The notes under the pieces were generated by a model. The model did not search any database. It was not told the origin of the DNA and saw only the letters and a list, made by a program, of their open reading frames with translations. 64,000 nt of DNA from CAYHPR01 sp964358895 (lineage in GTDB: Archaea; Micrarchaeota; Micrarchaeia; CABMEP01). The stretch spans positions 16,814 through 80,813 of the forward strand of contig CAYHPR010000004.1 in the NCBI GenBank assembly GCA_964358895.1. The letters are read 5' to 3'. How positions within the stretch are numbered: position 1 is the stretch's first letter; every line of letters begins with the position of its first letter. Position numbers and translations under genes: made by a program. Positions 1-8,193 of the stretch are shown piece after piece.

Positions 1-394
1 TTGGGCAGATAATTTTTGATTCCTTAATCATTTTATTTATTTCATCTATCGTTTTTCCTTCAACATGCAATTCGTTTTCCTCAAGCAGATGATCTGCTCT
101 AAATTTAGACCCGCACAGCTTACAAGTAGTAACTGGATCAGAAAAATGATCAAGATGGCCTGATGCCTTAACAACAATCTCTGGCACGATGAGGGAGGTT
201 TCGATCTCGAGAAATCCATTTTTCTTTATGAAATACTTTCTCCACAGATCTTGTATTCTATGTTTAATTGCAGTACCCATTGGCCCAAAATCATAAAAAC
301 CACCAAGTGTTCCGTAGATCTCTGCTGCAGGAAAGATAAGTGATCTCCTCAAACCTATCTGAGATATGCGTTCCCTTATTTCAGTTGAAGTCAT
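1..394 (-). CDS. glyS: Glycyl-tRNA synthetase, N-terminal part (runs off window edge)
   Basis: Class II synthetase that charges tRNA-Gly in the cytoplasm. About 131 residues are visible from an ATG at 394, and the frame is open to the window edge. The start matches the archaeal/eukaryotic dimeric GlyRS: the GGFYDFGP segment about 35 residues in, then motif-1-like ETSLIVPEIVVKASGH, then a paired-cysteine TCKLCGSKFRADH insert. The catalytic motifs 2 and 3 and the anticodon-binding domain lie outside the window. The gene is divergent from nop5. A TATA-like element near 422-432 faces nop5. Confidence 0.93.
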   Translation of the reverse strand, partial: MTSTEIRERISQIGLRRSLIFPAAEIYGTLGGFYDFGPMGTAIKHRIQDLWRKYFIKKNGFLEIETSLIVPEIVVKASGHLDHFSDPVTTCKLCGSKFRADHLLEENELHVEGKTIDEINKMIKESKIICP

Positions 395-485
395 AAAATC
401 GCTTTAGATATAATAGCGAAAGGATTTATAAGACATATGCGGATTTACGTCTATACTGACTTTTAGAAAGATTGATGGTGTTAAG

Positions 486-1289
486 ATGGCTAAAGAAACG
501 AAACGAGAACGAATCATAAGGGAAATGAAGGAAAAGATAAAAGTTGCATATAAGCCTAGAGATATCCTTCTTGTTTTCGGAGAAAATACGATAAGAGACA
601 TAGAAAAAAGCAATAATCTACTTTTTGAGAAACTTAATGAATGGTATTCAATATATTTTCCAGAACTTAAACTTGAGGATCGTGTAAAATATTGCAAATT
701 AGTCTTAGCTATTGACAAAGAAAAAATGGAAGAGAACAGGGCAAAAATTAAGGAAATAATGGGAGAAAAAGGAGAAGAAGTCTATAAGCGACTTCAGAAC
801 AGCTCAGGAATTGATTTAACGTCTAAAGATTTGGAAAGCATAAGAGAATTAGCCTCCACAATTCTTACATTGATCAAAGAACAACAGGAAAAAGAGGCAT
901 ATGTAGAAGGAATTGCACGAGAGGTATGTCCTAATACAGCTGAGGTTGCTGGACCCAGAGTTGCAGCAAAACTAATTGCACACGTTGGAGGACTTGAAAA
1001 ACTGGCAAAGTTGCCTTCCTCAACAGTCCAAGTATTAGGTGCTGAGAAGGCTCTGTTTAAACACTTAAAAAGAAAGACGAAGCCTCCAAAGCACGGCATC
1101 ATTTTTCAACATAGTTCAATCCATTCTGCACCAAAGGATCAGAGAGGAAAGATTGCACGAGCGCTCTCTGCTCAGATTTCTATTGCAGCTAAGGTTGATA
1201 CTTATGGCAAACGCTTCATAGGAAAAGAACTAAGAGAAAAATTTGAAAATCGTGTGAAAGAGATAACTAAATCTGTTAAAACAGATTAA
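486..1289 (+). CDS. nop5: Nop5/Nop58-type box C/D sRNP core protein
   Basis: Scaffold of the archaeal box C/D ribonucleoprotein, linking L7Ae-bound guide sRNA to the 2'-O-methyltransferase fibrillarin during rRNA and tRNA methylation. The 267-residue length matches short archaeal Nop5. Residues about 70-140 form the helical coiled-coil arm. The Nop domain follows, with NTAEVAGPRVAAKLIAHVGG near 150-169, GAEKALF at 185-191 and PKHGIIFQH at 201-209. A TATA box at about 422-432 gives a leader of about 30 nt with GGTG before the ATG. The HIT gene follows after 9 nt, so they probably form an operon. No fibrillarin gene is beside it, unlike many archaea. Confidence 0.95.
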   Translation: MAKETKRERIIREMKEKIKVAYKPRDILLVFGENTIRDIEKSNNLLFEKLNEWYSIYFPELKLEDRVKYCKLVLAIDKEKMEENRAKIKEIMGEKGEEVYKRLQNSSGIDLTSKDLESIRELASTILTLIKEQQEKEAYVEGIAREVCPNTAEVAGPRVAAKLIAHVGGLEKLAKLPSSTVQVLGAEKALFKHLKRKTKPPKHGIIFQHSSIHSAPKDQRGKIARALSAQISIAAKVDTYGKRFIGKELREKFENRVKEITKSVKTD

Positions 1290-1298
1290 GGTGACTGC

Positions 1299-1709
1299 AT
1301 GACTGAATGCGTCTTTTGTAACATAATAAACGGAAAAATTCCTGCTGAAAAAGTATTTGAAAATAAATCTTTCATAGCTATTCTTGACATCTTTCCAGCA
1401 AATAAAGGCCACACACTAGTTGTCCCAAAAAAACATGTTGAAAAAATGATGGATATGGATGACAAAGAGATAGGCGAAATGACAGTGGTTGCAAAGAAAA
1501 TTGCCAAGGCCTTAAAAGAAGCACTGAGTGCCGGAGGCATTAATTTCATATCAAATAATGGAAAACTCTCAGGGCAATTAATTGACCACGCGCACCTGCA
1601 CGTTATTCCAAGATTTTCAGGAGATAAAATAGATTTCGGATGGAATCCGAAAAAATATGAAAAAAATGAGATTAAAGAGATGGGACAAAAACTCAGAAGT
1701 ACCATTTGA
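1299..1709 (+). CDS. HIT-family nucleotide hydrolase
   Basis: Histidine-triad protein, a soluble enzyme hydrolysing or transferring nucleotidyl groups from substrates such as AMP-lysine, AMP-NH2 or dinucleoside polyphosphates. The triad H97-A-H99-L-H101 is intact in DHAHLHVIPR, and the N-terminal C4xxC7 pair resembles the zinc site of HINT proteins. Length (136 residues) is usual. It starts 9 nt after nop5, with GGTG 5 nt before the ATG, so it is probably co-transcribed. It converges with the next gene, and the two stop codons abut at 1709/1710. The physiological substrate cannot be inferred. Confidence 0.93.
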   Translation: MTECVFCNIINGKIPAEKVFENKSFIAILDIFPANKGHTLVVPKKHVEKMMDMDDKEIGEMTVVAKKIAKALKEALSAGGINFISNNGKLSGQLIDHAHLHVIPRFSGDKIDFGWNPKKYEKNEIKEMGQKLRSTI

Positions 1710-2867
1710 CTAATAGCTCAGAATAAAACCTAATTTAACTTTGTCAGTATTCTCCTCTGAGTTAATAGTCCCGTCAGAAAATGTATCGTCTGCTAATGCA
1801 TTTATTTTTCTATACTCAAAGGTTGGCACTATTTCGATATCAAAAACTTTTAAACCTGACGCAGATACTGCAAAACCAACTTCATTTGTAGTTGAATTTT
1901 CGAATGGCCTACCACTTATTGAATACACTGTAGTTCTTTTTCCTTTATAAAAATAATAAAGGCCTGAAATAATAATGTGCTTATACATAAATCCAAAATT
2001 GTTTTCTAAACTTAGAAGGTTATATCCGAACTTTTGATCCGATGAAAAATTACTAACATGTGTCGTAATTCCTCCACCAACAAAACTGAAACGCATTGCT
2101 AAAAGGCCAAAAAGAGTATTATTAAATTCATTTGTAAATAAAGGATAAACCGAAATAGCACCCAAACTAAATCCTGCACCTAAACCGCTGGAATCACCAA
2201 GAGATATTAATTCTTGATCGAACGGAAACGGATAATATTCGCGTCTACTAGATGAATAATTGCGGTATTCCGTAATAACTTCGCCATTAATTCCTATACG
2301 ATTTAATTTTTTTTCCATACCGTAATATAACTTACTTACAACTTGTTCAGCATGACCTGCAACAGTAACATTATCGGCAGAGAATAGTGGTGATGCGTTA
2401 GTTATAAAAAACAGATTTCTATTGAAAGAAAAACCGAGATATGATGTTTTTGTTTGCTTTGTTCTACTAAACGATAGGTTAATAGACATATCAGAAGCGT
2501 TACCTCTTTCATTTAATTTTAAAAGTAATGGCTCAGACCCTGTTTCTAGATGTATATCGTTATTAACTTCAGAATTTCCACCATTAACTGAAAACTGTTG
2601 TTCAATCTTAAACTGTTTTATAATTTCTGGGTCAGCAACCGGCTGCTTTTGAAGCACCTGAACTGCGTTCTGTTTTGGCATATCGGTTGTATTCTTATGT
2701 TTAATAACTACAGGTGTTTTCTTTTTATTTTGGTTAACTTTTGCAACAGCCTCTAAACTTGCACCTCTAAAGAGCTGTTGTGATACTAAGAAGCACGTTG
2801 CAAAAACAGCAATGGATTTGATACTAAATAAATTGGATTTAGGTTTTTGTTTAAACGTTGTTTCCAT
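1710..2867 (-). CDS. Exported beta-strand-rich protein of unknown function
   Basis: I do not recognise this 385-residue protein. It has a basic N terminus, a hydrophobic stretch (SIAVFATCFLVS) and an alanine-rich possible cleavage region, so export is likely. The rest, from about residue 110, alternates polar and hydrophobic or aromatic residues in strand-length stretches separated by short polar turns, and ends in LGFILSY with a terminal aromatic. This resembles an outer-membrane beta-barrel, which would be odd in an archaeon; a secreted beta-sandwich or adhesin is the alternative. The frame extends to a TTG at 2882, but the TATA-like box near 2889-2897 lies about 25 nt upstream of the ATG at 2867, supporting a leaderless start there. 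Confidence 0.6.
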   Translation of the reverse strand: METTFKQKPKSNLFSIKSIAVFATCFLVSQQLFRGASLEAVAKVNQNKKKTPVVIKHKNTTDMPKQNAVQVLQKQPVADPEIIKQFKIEQQFSVNGGNSEVNNDIHLETGSEPLLLKLNERGNASDMSINLSFSRTKQTKTSYLGFSFNRNLFFITNASPLFSADNVTVAGHAEQVVSKLYYGMEKKLNRIGINGEVITEYRNYSSSRREYYPFPFDQELISLGDSSGLGAGFSLGAISVYPLFTNEFNNTLFGLLAMRFSFVGGGITTHVSNFSSDQKFGYNLLSLENNFGFMYKHIIISGLYYFYKGKRTTVYSISGRPFENSTTNEVGFAVSASGLKVFDIEIVPTFEYRKINALADDTFSDGTINSEENTDKVKLGFILSY

Positions 2868-2912
2868 ATTATATTGGACCAATGGAAGTATATAAAACTT
2901 TGTATAATAAAT

Positions 2913-3506
2913 TTACTGTTGAATTTTTTCTTTAGCAAAAACTTCCTTCAGTTCTGATTTTCTTATTTCAATTCTTTTTATTGGAGCAAATCTTTTTAGG
3001 ACAGGTGTAAGCTTCATTGAAAATCTTCTAAAGAATAATTCTTGTAAAAATTGATCAAGTGTAAACTGTGCTACTTTTGCCTTCAATTCTTGTCTTAATG
3101 CAGTTCTTATAGCTGCTTCAGTATCTCTTGCAACTCTACCCGCAGTAAAAATCATGACCTTCAATCGGAGGTCCTTACCGTCAGAGGTTACCGTGTCAAC
3201 TACGTCGTCAACAATAGTTCTGTTTCTCTTGATAAAAGTTCTTATAAACGCAGGTTGCTGTTCGTGACCTATGAATGAAGTGTAAGCATTCTTTCCTTTA
3301 ACATCTGTTATTCTGAAACTAACCGTTGTGTAGGTTTGTGATAAATCGCCAGTGATTTCATCAAGCCCGACACTGATCAATCTGTCTTTTAGATGCTTGT
3401 CTTCCGTAGCTACAACTTCACCTATCGGCTTAGAACCGAACGTTTCCGGACTATAAATCTGATACCATTGCTTCAGTTTCCAAGTATCAACAACTTTTTT
3501 TACCAT
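2913..3506 (-). CDS. rps3ae: 30S ribosomal protein S3Ae (eS1)
   Basis: Archaeal/eukaryotic-specific small-subunit protein, bound on the platform near the mRNA exit. The 197-residue sequence carries family hallmarks: WKLKQWYQIYSPETFG near the start, the GHEQQPAFIRTFIKRNRT segment and KVMIFTAGRVARDTE. It lies 29 nt downstream of rps15 on the same strand, and the two probably form a ribosomal-protein operon transcribed toward lower coordinates. Length and start are usual. Confidence 0.96.
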   Translation of the reverse strand: MVKKVVDTWKLKQWYQIYSPETFGSKPIGEVVATEDKHLKDRLISVGLDEITGDLSQTYTTVSFRITDVKGKNAYTSFIGHEQQPAFIRTFIKRNRTIVDDVVDTVTSDGKDLRLKVMIFTAGRVARDTEAAIRTALRQELKAKVAQFTLDQFLQELFFRRFSMKLTPVLKRFAPIKRIEIRKSELKEVFAKEKIQQ

Positions 3507-3535
3507 AACATCAACTTAATATTATCTCAATATGA

Positions 3536-3985
3536 TTATCTAACAAGTAGTGTTGCCTTCTCTGGATCATATGTCCAACCAGCTGGCAATTTCTTTGTCC
3601 TGACGTAATAAGTACCGACACGCCTTATCTTTGCTTCAATATCGTGCAGCTTTGTTTTATTGTGCTGATCAGACCTGTGTCTCTCAAGATGTTTTCTAAG
3701 ACTCACAGCTTTCTTAATCAAATTAAGAATGTCGTCGGGATAATCAAGTTTGCCAAGATTTTTCTCAATCATTTTAACTAACGGCATGCCAGTAAGTTCA
3801 TGAATGCTGCCGACACCGTATTGATCTCTTAGGATGTGACCGATTTTTGAAGCGGAATTGCCTGCCTTTCTTAGATCAACAACTAGTTTCTCAATTTCTT
3901 CAGCTGAGAACTCGACCCATTTCTGGCTTCCCTTGATCTTTCTTGATCCACTTTTTCCTTTCTTTTTCGTATGTAGCTTAGCCAC
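3536..3985 (-). CDS. rps15: 30S ribosomal protein S15 (uS15)
   Basis: Primary 16S rRNA-binding protein of the 30S platform. The 149-residue sequence has the archaeal N-terminal extension (AKLHTKKKGKSGSR) and the core VRTKKLPAGW tail. The frame could open at a TTG at 3988, but a GTG at 3985 gives the family-typical M-A-K-L-H start, so I chose the GTG. It heads the rps15-rps3ae pair. A GGTG lies just upstream of the start region. The 137-nt stretch between this gene and valS shows no gene. Confidence 0.95.
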   Translation of the reverse strand: MAKLHTKKKGKSGSRKIKGSQKWVEFSAEEIEKLVVDLRKAGNSASKIGHILRDQYGVGSIHELTGMPLVKMIEKNLGKLDYPDDILNLIKKAVSLRKHLERHRSDQHNKTKLHDIEAKIRRVGTYYVRTKKLPAGWTYDPEKATLLVR

Positions 3986-4122
3986 CAATACACCTAATAT
4001 CTAAATTATTAACAATATTTGAACAAACTTCCTTAGAAGAAGCTGGGATTATTAGTCAGCCAATCTTTATAAATTTTGCATAGATTGAGTTTTCAGGCTT
4101 TTCTCCTAATTTTGCAGCTTAA

Positions 4123-6516
4123 TCAGAATATAATCTTTGTTTCTGGACCATAGGAAATCTTCTTTATCTTGTGCATCGTCTTAAAATCCTTCTCGACATC
4201 TGCAAATTTTTCATGAATAATTGCTTCCATAAAACCATCTTTAAGAGATAGGCCCTTGTCCTTCTTAGCTTTCCAAATTATGCTATTAAGCTCTTCGAGC
4301 TCAGAGCTAACAAACTTTATCTCGTACTTCTCAGCCATTTTTGGAAATATTTCTTTATGAATGTCGTTTTCATAAATATCCTTATACAATTTGTATGTTA
4401 CAAAAGGTATTACAGGAGCAAGAAGCTTTAGGAGGGTTTTAAGGATGTAATGAAGCGTATAAAGTCCCGAATTCTGCTCATCTGGAGTAAATGCACCCTC
4501 GGGATTGTACACTCTGTCCTTCACCATTTCAAGATAATGCGATGCAAAGGTTTCCCAGATAAAATGACGAAGTTTAATTACGGGATTATGAAAATCATAA
4601 TTCTCATAATCGTGCCTTGTTGTTTCAATAAGACCGTTTAATTCCTGAATAATCCATTTATCAGTATCTGTTAACTTGATTGTATCTTTACGTTTAGGCT
4701 CTGGAAACATTGAAACAAATTTTGCAATGTTCCACAGTTTGGAAATTGTTTTTCCTGACGTGCTTATCCTATCGATAGAACATCTGAAATCCTGCTCAGT
4801 TAAGTTTCCTTCTGCAGCTGCCCAGAATCTGAATGATTCAGCTCCATGTTGGTCCAGAATATTTTTTGGATCCATAACATTACCAAGTGACTTTGACATT
4901 TTTTCTCCTTTTGCGTCTACAATATGGTAATTGATCCAAGCGTCCCGGAATATCTGCTTGCCAGTCAAAAGATAACACTTGAGCAACGTGTAGTATAACC
5001 AGGTCCTAACAATCTCTTTGCCTTGCGGCCTTAACGTACAGAATTCTTGGCCGTCGAAAAATTTCTGATTTCTTTCGTAACCCAGTATGTATAAAGGAGT
5101 TATAGATGAATCAAACCACGTATCGAAAACACGTCCCTCTCCTCTAAATTTATCATGTCCACATTTAGGACATGTCTTAACTGGAGGGGCGTCCTTCCAT
5201 GGTTGATAGTATTTACCCTTCGTCGGAACAATTATGTGATTACATTTTTCACAGTACCACAAAGGCACTTCCGTAGCATAATATCGTCTTCGGGAAATAG
5301 GCCAATCAATCGAAATACCGTTAATCCAATCTTTCAGAATCTTGCGGCTTTCTGGCGAAAAGAAATTAAGTTGATCTGCCATCTCAAGCATCTTTTCTTT
5401 ATTATCAAGTTGTTTTACATAGAATTCTTTCATAGCAATGAATTCTATCGGATCTTTTGATCTCTCACAGATTGGTGTTCGGTGTGCAAACTGCTGCTGA
5501 TTTCTTAGAAGATTTGCTTCTTTAAGAAGTTCGATTATCTTTTCTCTCCCTTTCTTTACATACAACCCGGCAAGGGGGCCTGAATTTTCATTAAGTTTTC
5601 CAGTTGCATCAATCAAAAATACAGGAGTAAGCTTCAGTTCTCTGAAAAATCGGATATCCGTCAAATCTCCGAATGAACACATCATCACAAGACCTGTTCC
5701 CTTCTCAGGATCTGCATAAGGATGCGCCATAATTGGAACTTCCTTGTTGTAAATAGGAAGGACTGCGTGTTTGCCCTGAAGCTTTTGATAACGAAAATCT
5801 TCAGGATTGAAAATAACCATCTGACAAGCGCCTAAAAGTTCAGGACGAGTGGTTGCAATAATAAGTTCTTCTCCAGTCTCCTTAACTTTGAAAACAATAT
5901 CATTGAAAACTGTTGAATGCTCCGCGTATTCCACCTCAGCATCCGCAATAGTTGTCTTACAACCAGGACAATAATTATTTGTTCTTTCATCCTCGTAAAT
6001 CAATCCTTTATTCCACAAATCAATAAATGTTGACTGCGTAAGAGACCTGTATTCTGGAGAATCAGTCATGTATGCATCTCCTATTTTATTTCCGAATTCC
6101 CAAGAACTAAAGGAAATTCCTGAACGTAGAAATGTTTCTGTAGATGCGATACTGCTCTCTTCTAGAACTTGCTTACAGAGCTGGAGAAATTTCTCACGAT
6201 CGACTTCATTAAATTTAATTTTAAATTTTTTCTCAGCAGCAACTTCTATTGGAAGCCCGTTTCTATCAAGTCCAAGAGGAAAAATAACATTGTAACCAAG
6301 CATTCTGTGAAAGCGGGCAAACATATCCATCAGAATATACGTTGTAGCTTGTCCTATGTGGATAGGTGCATTAACATAAGGCGGAGGAGTGTCGATTGAA
6401 AAAACAGGTTTGCCACTACCGGTATCAAATTGATATTCTTTGTTTGCCTTCCACACGTCATAGATTTGTTTTTCAAAATCTTTTGACCATGCCTTTTCAG
6501 TTACTTTTGCATCCAA
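4123..6516 (-). CDS. valS: Valyl-tRNA synthetase
   Basis: Class Ia synthetase charging tRNA-Val. At 797 residues it is somewhat short for the family. It has a HIGH-type signature (APIHIGQ near 50), the CP1 editing domain with ATTRPELLGA, paired-cysteine zinc motifs (NYCPGCKT; WYCEKCN; KTCPKCGH), WPISRRRYYATEVPLWYC typical of archaeal ValRS, KMSKSLGN, and a helical anticodon-binding C-terminal part. Isoleucyl-tRNA synthetase is the main alternative, but the length and TTRPELL/ISRRRYY signatures favour valine. The start codon is TTG, preceded by GGTG. It is divergent from the HAD gene. Confidence 0.87.
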   Translation of the reverse strand: MDAKVTEKAWSKDFEKQIYDVWKANKEYQFDTGSGKPVFSIDTPPPYVNAPIHIGQATTYILMDMFARFHRMLGYNVIFPLGLDRNGLPIEVAAEKKFKIKFNEVDREKFLQLCKQVLEESSIASTETFLRSGISFSSWEFGNKIGDAYMTDSPEYRSLTQSTFIDLWNKGLIYEDERTNNYCPGCKTTIADAEVEYAEHSTVFNDIVFKVKETGEELIIATTRPELLGACQMVIFNPEDFRYQKLQGKHAVLPIYNKEVPIMAHPYADPEKGTGLVMMCSFGDLTDIRFFRELKLTPVFLIDATGKLNENSGPLAGLYVKKGREKIIELLKEANLLRNQQQFAHRTPICERSKDPIEFIAMKEFYVKQLDNKEKMLEMADQLNFFSPESRKILKDWINGISIDWPISRRRYYATEVPLWYCEKCNHIIVPTKGKYYQPWKDAPPVKTCPKCGHDKFRGEGRVFDTWFDSSITPLYILGYERNQKFFDGQEFCTLRPQGKEIVRTWLYYTLLKCYLLTGKQIFRDAWINYHIVDAKGEKMSKSLGNVMDPKNILDQHGAESFRFWAAAEGNLTEQDFRCSIDRISTSGKTISKLWNIAKFVSMFPEPKRKDTIKLTDTDKWIIQELNGLIETTRHDYENYDFHNPVIKLRHFIWETFASHYLEMVKDRVYNPEGAFTPDEQNSGLYTLHYILKTLLKLLAPVIPFVTYKLYKDIYENDIHKEIFPKMAEKYEIKFVSSELEELNSIIWKAKKDKGLSLKDGFMEAIIHEKFADVEKDFKTMHKIKKISYGPETKIIF

Positions 6517-6682
6517 TACATCACCAGCTATTATGACCGTCTCTTGAATATCTCTTGAACATACTTTTTAAGCCAAAATTATTAACCAAATCGTAAAAAG
6601 CGAATACATTTATAGGTGGAAAGCTTTATAAATAAGTTATTGTTGATTATATTAGAAGTTACAGAGAATAGAGATTGATAAA

Positions 6683-7441
6683 ATGGACGCAGTCCTGACA
6701 GACCTTGAAGGAGTAGTAAGAGACTCCAAGAACGCGTTTCATCACGCGTACGAGCACTCATTAGGATCAGTAGGGCTACGTCTTGTTTCATATCCTGACG
6801 AAACATGGAAACTTAAGGGATACCAAGAATTCAACAGTACAAAATCTTTTCTTAAAGCACTTTACTCAATAGCTAAGAACGGCGAAGATCTCACGCGTGT
6901 ATTCTGGAAAAAATATCCGACGGAGTATGTTAACGAATTGATAAAGAAAAATGGGCCGAATAAGGAAGTTATGGAAAAACTTGAGAACAGCTACAAACGT
7001 TACGTTCTCTCTCCGCGTGTGCTTAGGAGAATTCCGCCAGTAAGAGCTGGAAAGATTGGTGTTAAACTGCTAAGAGAAGACGGTTATAAAGTAGGGGCCG
7101 TGACGAACTCACCGGCAGATTACAATTCTGCTTGGATAGCTCATAAAAAATTGACAAAACATTTCGATGTAATGATAACTGCTGAGGACGTAGGTGCGCC
7201 AAAACCTGCACCAGACTCAATACTTAAAGCATGTTCAAAGTTGGGCGTTAAACCTAAGAATGCTGTATACGCAGGGGACACCGAAGCAGACATAATAGCT
7301 GCCAAAAGTGCAGGACTAATACCGATAGGCATAATGTCAGGCGGGACTGAACGAAGAATGCTAAAAGAACTAGGGGCTGCATATGTTTTCAAAAATCTGA
7401 CAGAATTTGCACTTTGGGTAAGACACGGCGGAAAGATATAA
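6683..7441 (+). CDS. HAD-superfamily hydrolase, phosphoglycolate-phosphatase-like
   Basis: Predicted soluble phosphatase of 252 residues. Motif I is LTDLEGVV, with nucleophile D7 and Glu at +2 instead of the usual Asp, as in enolase-phosphatases. A helical cap domain (about 20-110) follows. Motif II is AVTNSPAD, motif III the lysine of GAPKPAPD, and motif IV GDTEADIIAAKSAG. The arrangement fits the beta-phosphoglucomutase/phosphoglycolate phosphatase group; the substrate is unknown. A TATA box at about 6623-6632 implies a short leader. It stands alone, divergent from valS. Confidence 0.85.
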   Translation: MDAVLTDLEGVVRDSKNAFHHAYEHSLGSVGLRLVSYPDETWKLKGYQEFNSTKSFLKALYSIAKNGEDLTRVFWKKYPTEYVNELIKKNGPNKEVMEKLENSYKRYVLSPRVLRRIPPVRAGKIGVKLLREDGYKVGAVTNSPADYNSAWIAHKKLTKHFDVMITAEDVGAPKPAPDSILKACSKLGVKPKNAVYAGDTEADIIAAKSAGLIPIGIMSGGTERRMLKELGAAYVFKNLTEFALWVRHGGKI

Positions 7442-7512
7442 ATAAAAAAATTAGTGAGATATAATTATTAGGCATTTAAATATTTACAAAAAACAGTTAT
7501 TAGGCGAGTTTT

Positions 7513-8082
7513 ATGGGACACGGAGTAGGCACAACAATAGATAGAAGAGATACAGTTAAAGGAAGAAGAAAGGAGGACAAACATAAAATAAGAAACCTTT
7601 TCATCGCAGGTTCTGCTCTTTTAATCGTAGGGCCGCTTAGTTTGTACCCGATGAGTAGCGTTTATAAAAAGATTAAACAGGAAAAAGAGCTAAATGATGC
7701 AGCAATAATCCTAAAGCACCATGGACTTGAAAAAGCAGGATACTGGCTAACCAACGACCCATACGAATTGACGCTTACAGAAAAAAGATGGATAAATAAC
7801 GTATGGGAAAAATTTGGTATCGATCCTGGCCAGATTTATAATATGATAATAAAATATCAATTTGAATGGGAAAGAAACCAAGCATTTGAAGAGGCTATGG
7901 AAACATTAAGTTTAGATTCGCCTATGCTAAAAGCTATGTTGTATTTGGAGAACGTACGATTGGATCCTGTATTAAAATCGATAAAGAAAAAAATCAATGA
8001 GAGATACCAAAAAGATGAAAAAAGGATCAAAGCTACAAACGGGAATTTATTAACTGAACGAACCCTGAATAATAAACTTTAA
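7513..8082 (+). CDS. Single-pass membrane protein, unknown function
   Basis: Unrecognised 189-residue protein. A basic N terminus (about 1-26) precedes one hydrophobic segment (IRNLFIAGSALLIVGPLSLY, about 26-45); the rest is charged and helical. The topology is probably N-in with the C-terminal part outside, or an uncleaved signal anchor. It lies between a HAD phosphatase and the thermosome gene on the same strand but separated by 70 and 110 nt, with its own TATA-like element near 7471-7482. No function can be inferred. Confidence 0.7.
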   Translation: MGHGVGTTIDRRDTVKGRRKEDKHKIRNLFIAGSALLIVGPLSLYPMSSVYKKIKQEKELNDAAIILKHHGLEKAGYWLTNDPYELTLTEKRWINNVWEKFGIDPGQIYNMIIKYQFEWERNQAFEEAMETLSLDSPMLKAMLYLENVRLDPVLKSIKKKINERYQKDEKRIKATNGNLLTERTLNNKL

Positions 8083-8105
8083 ATACATTACATTCGATAC
8101 ACAGT

Positions 8106-8132
8106 GTAGTAAAGATCTGTTTGTTTTACTAC
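8106..8132. promoter_or_regulatory. Inverted repeat upstream of the thermosome promoter
   Basis: GTAGTAAA and TTTACTAC are perfect 8-bp inverted arms separated by 11 nt. They lie 24 nt after the preceding gene and about 20 nt before the TATA-like element TTTAATAAAAT at about 8151-8161 that should drive the thermosome gene. It could be a heat-shock regulator site just upstream of the core promoter, or a transcript-end hairpin for the preceding gene. Confidence 0.45.
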
Positions 8133-8193
8133 TAATTACGCTTAAAAATTCTTTAATAAAATTTGCAATTTTCAAATTTTATGAGGTGGGAGA

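Noticed and set aside
6331..6399. ValRS HIGH motif reads HIGQ
   Set aside because: The fourth position of HIGH varies in archaeal ValRS (HIGN is known), so this is not evidence of an inactive enzyme.
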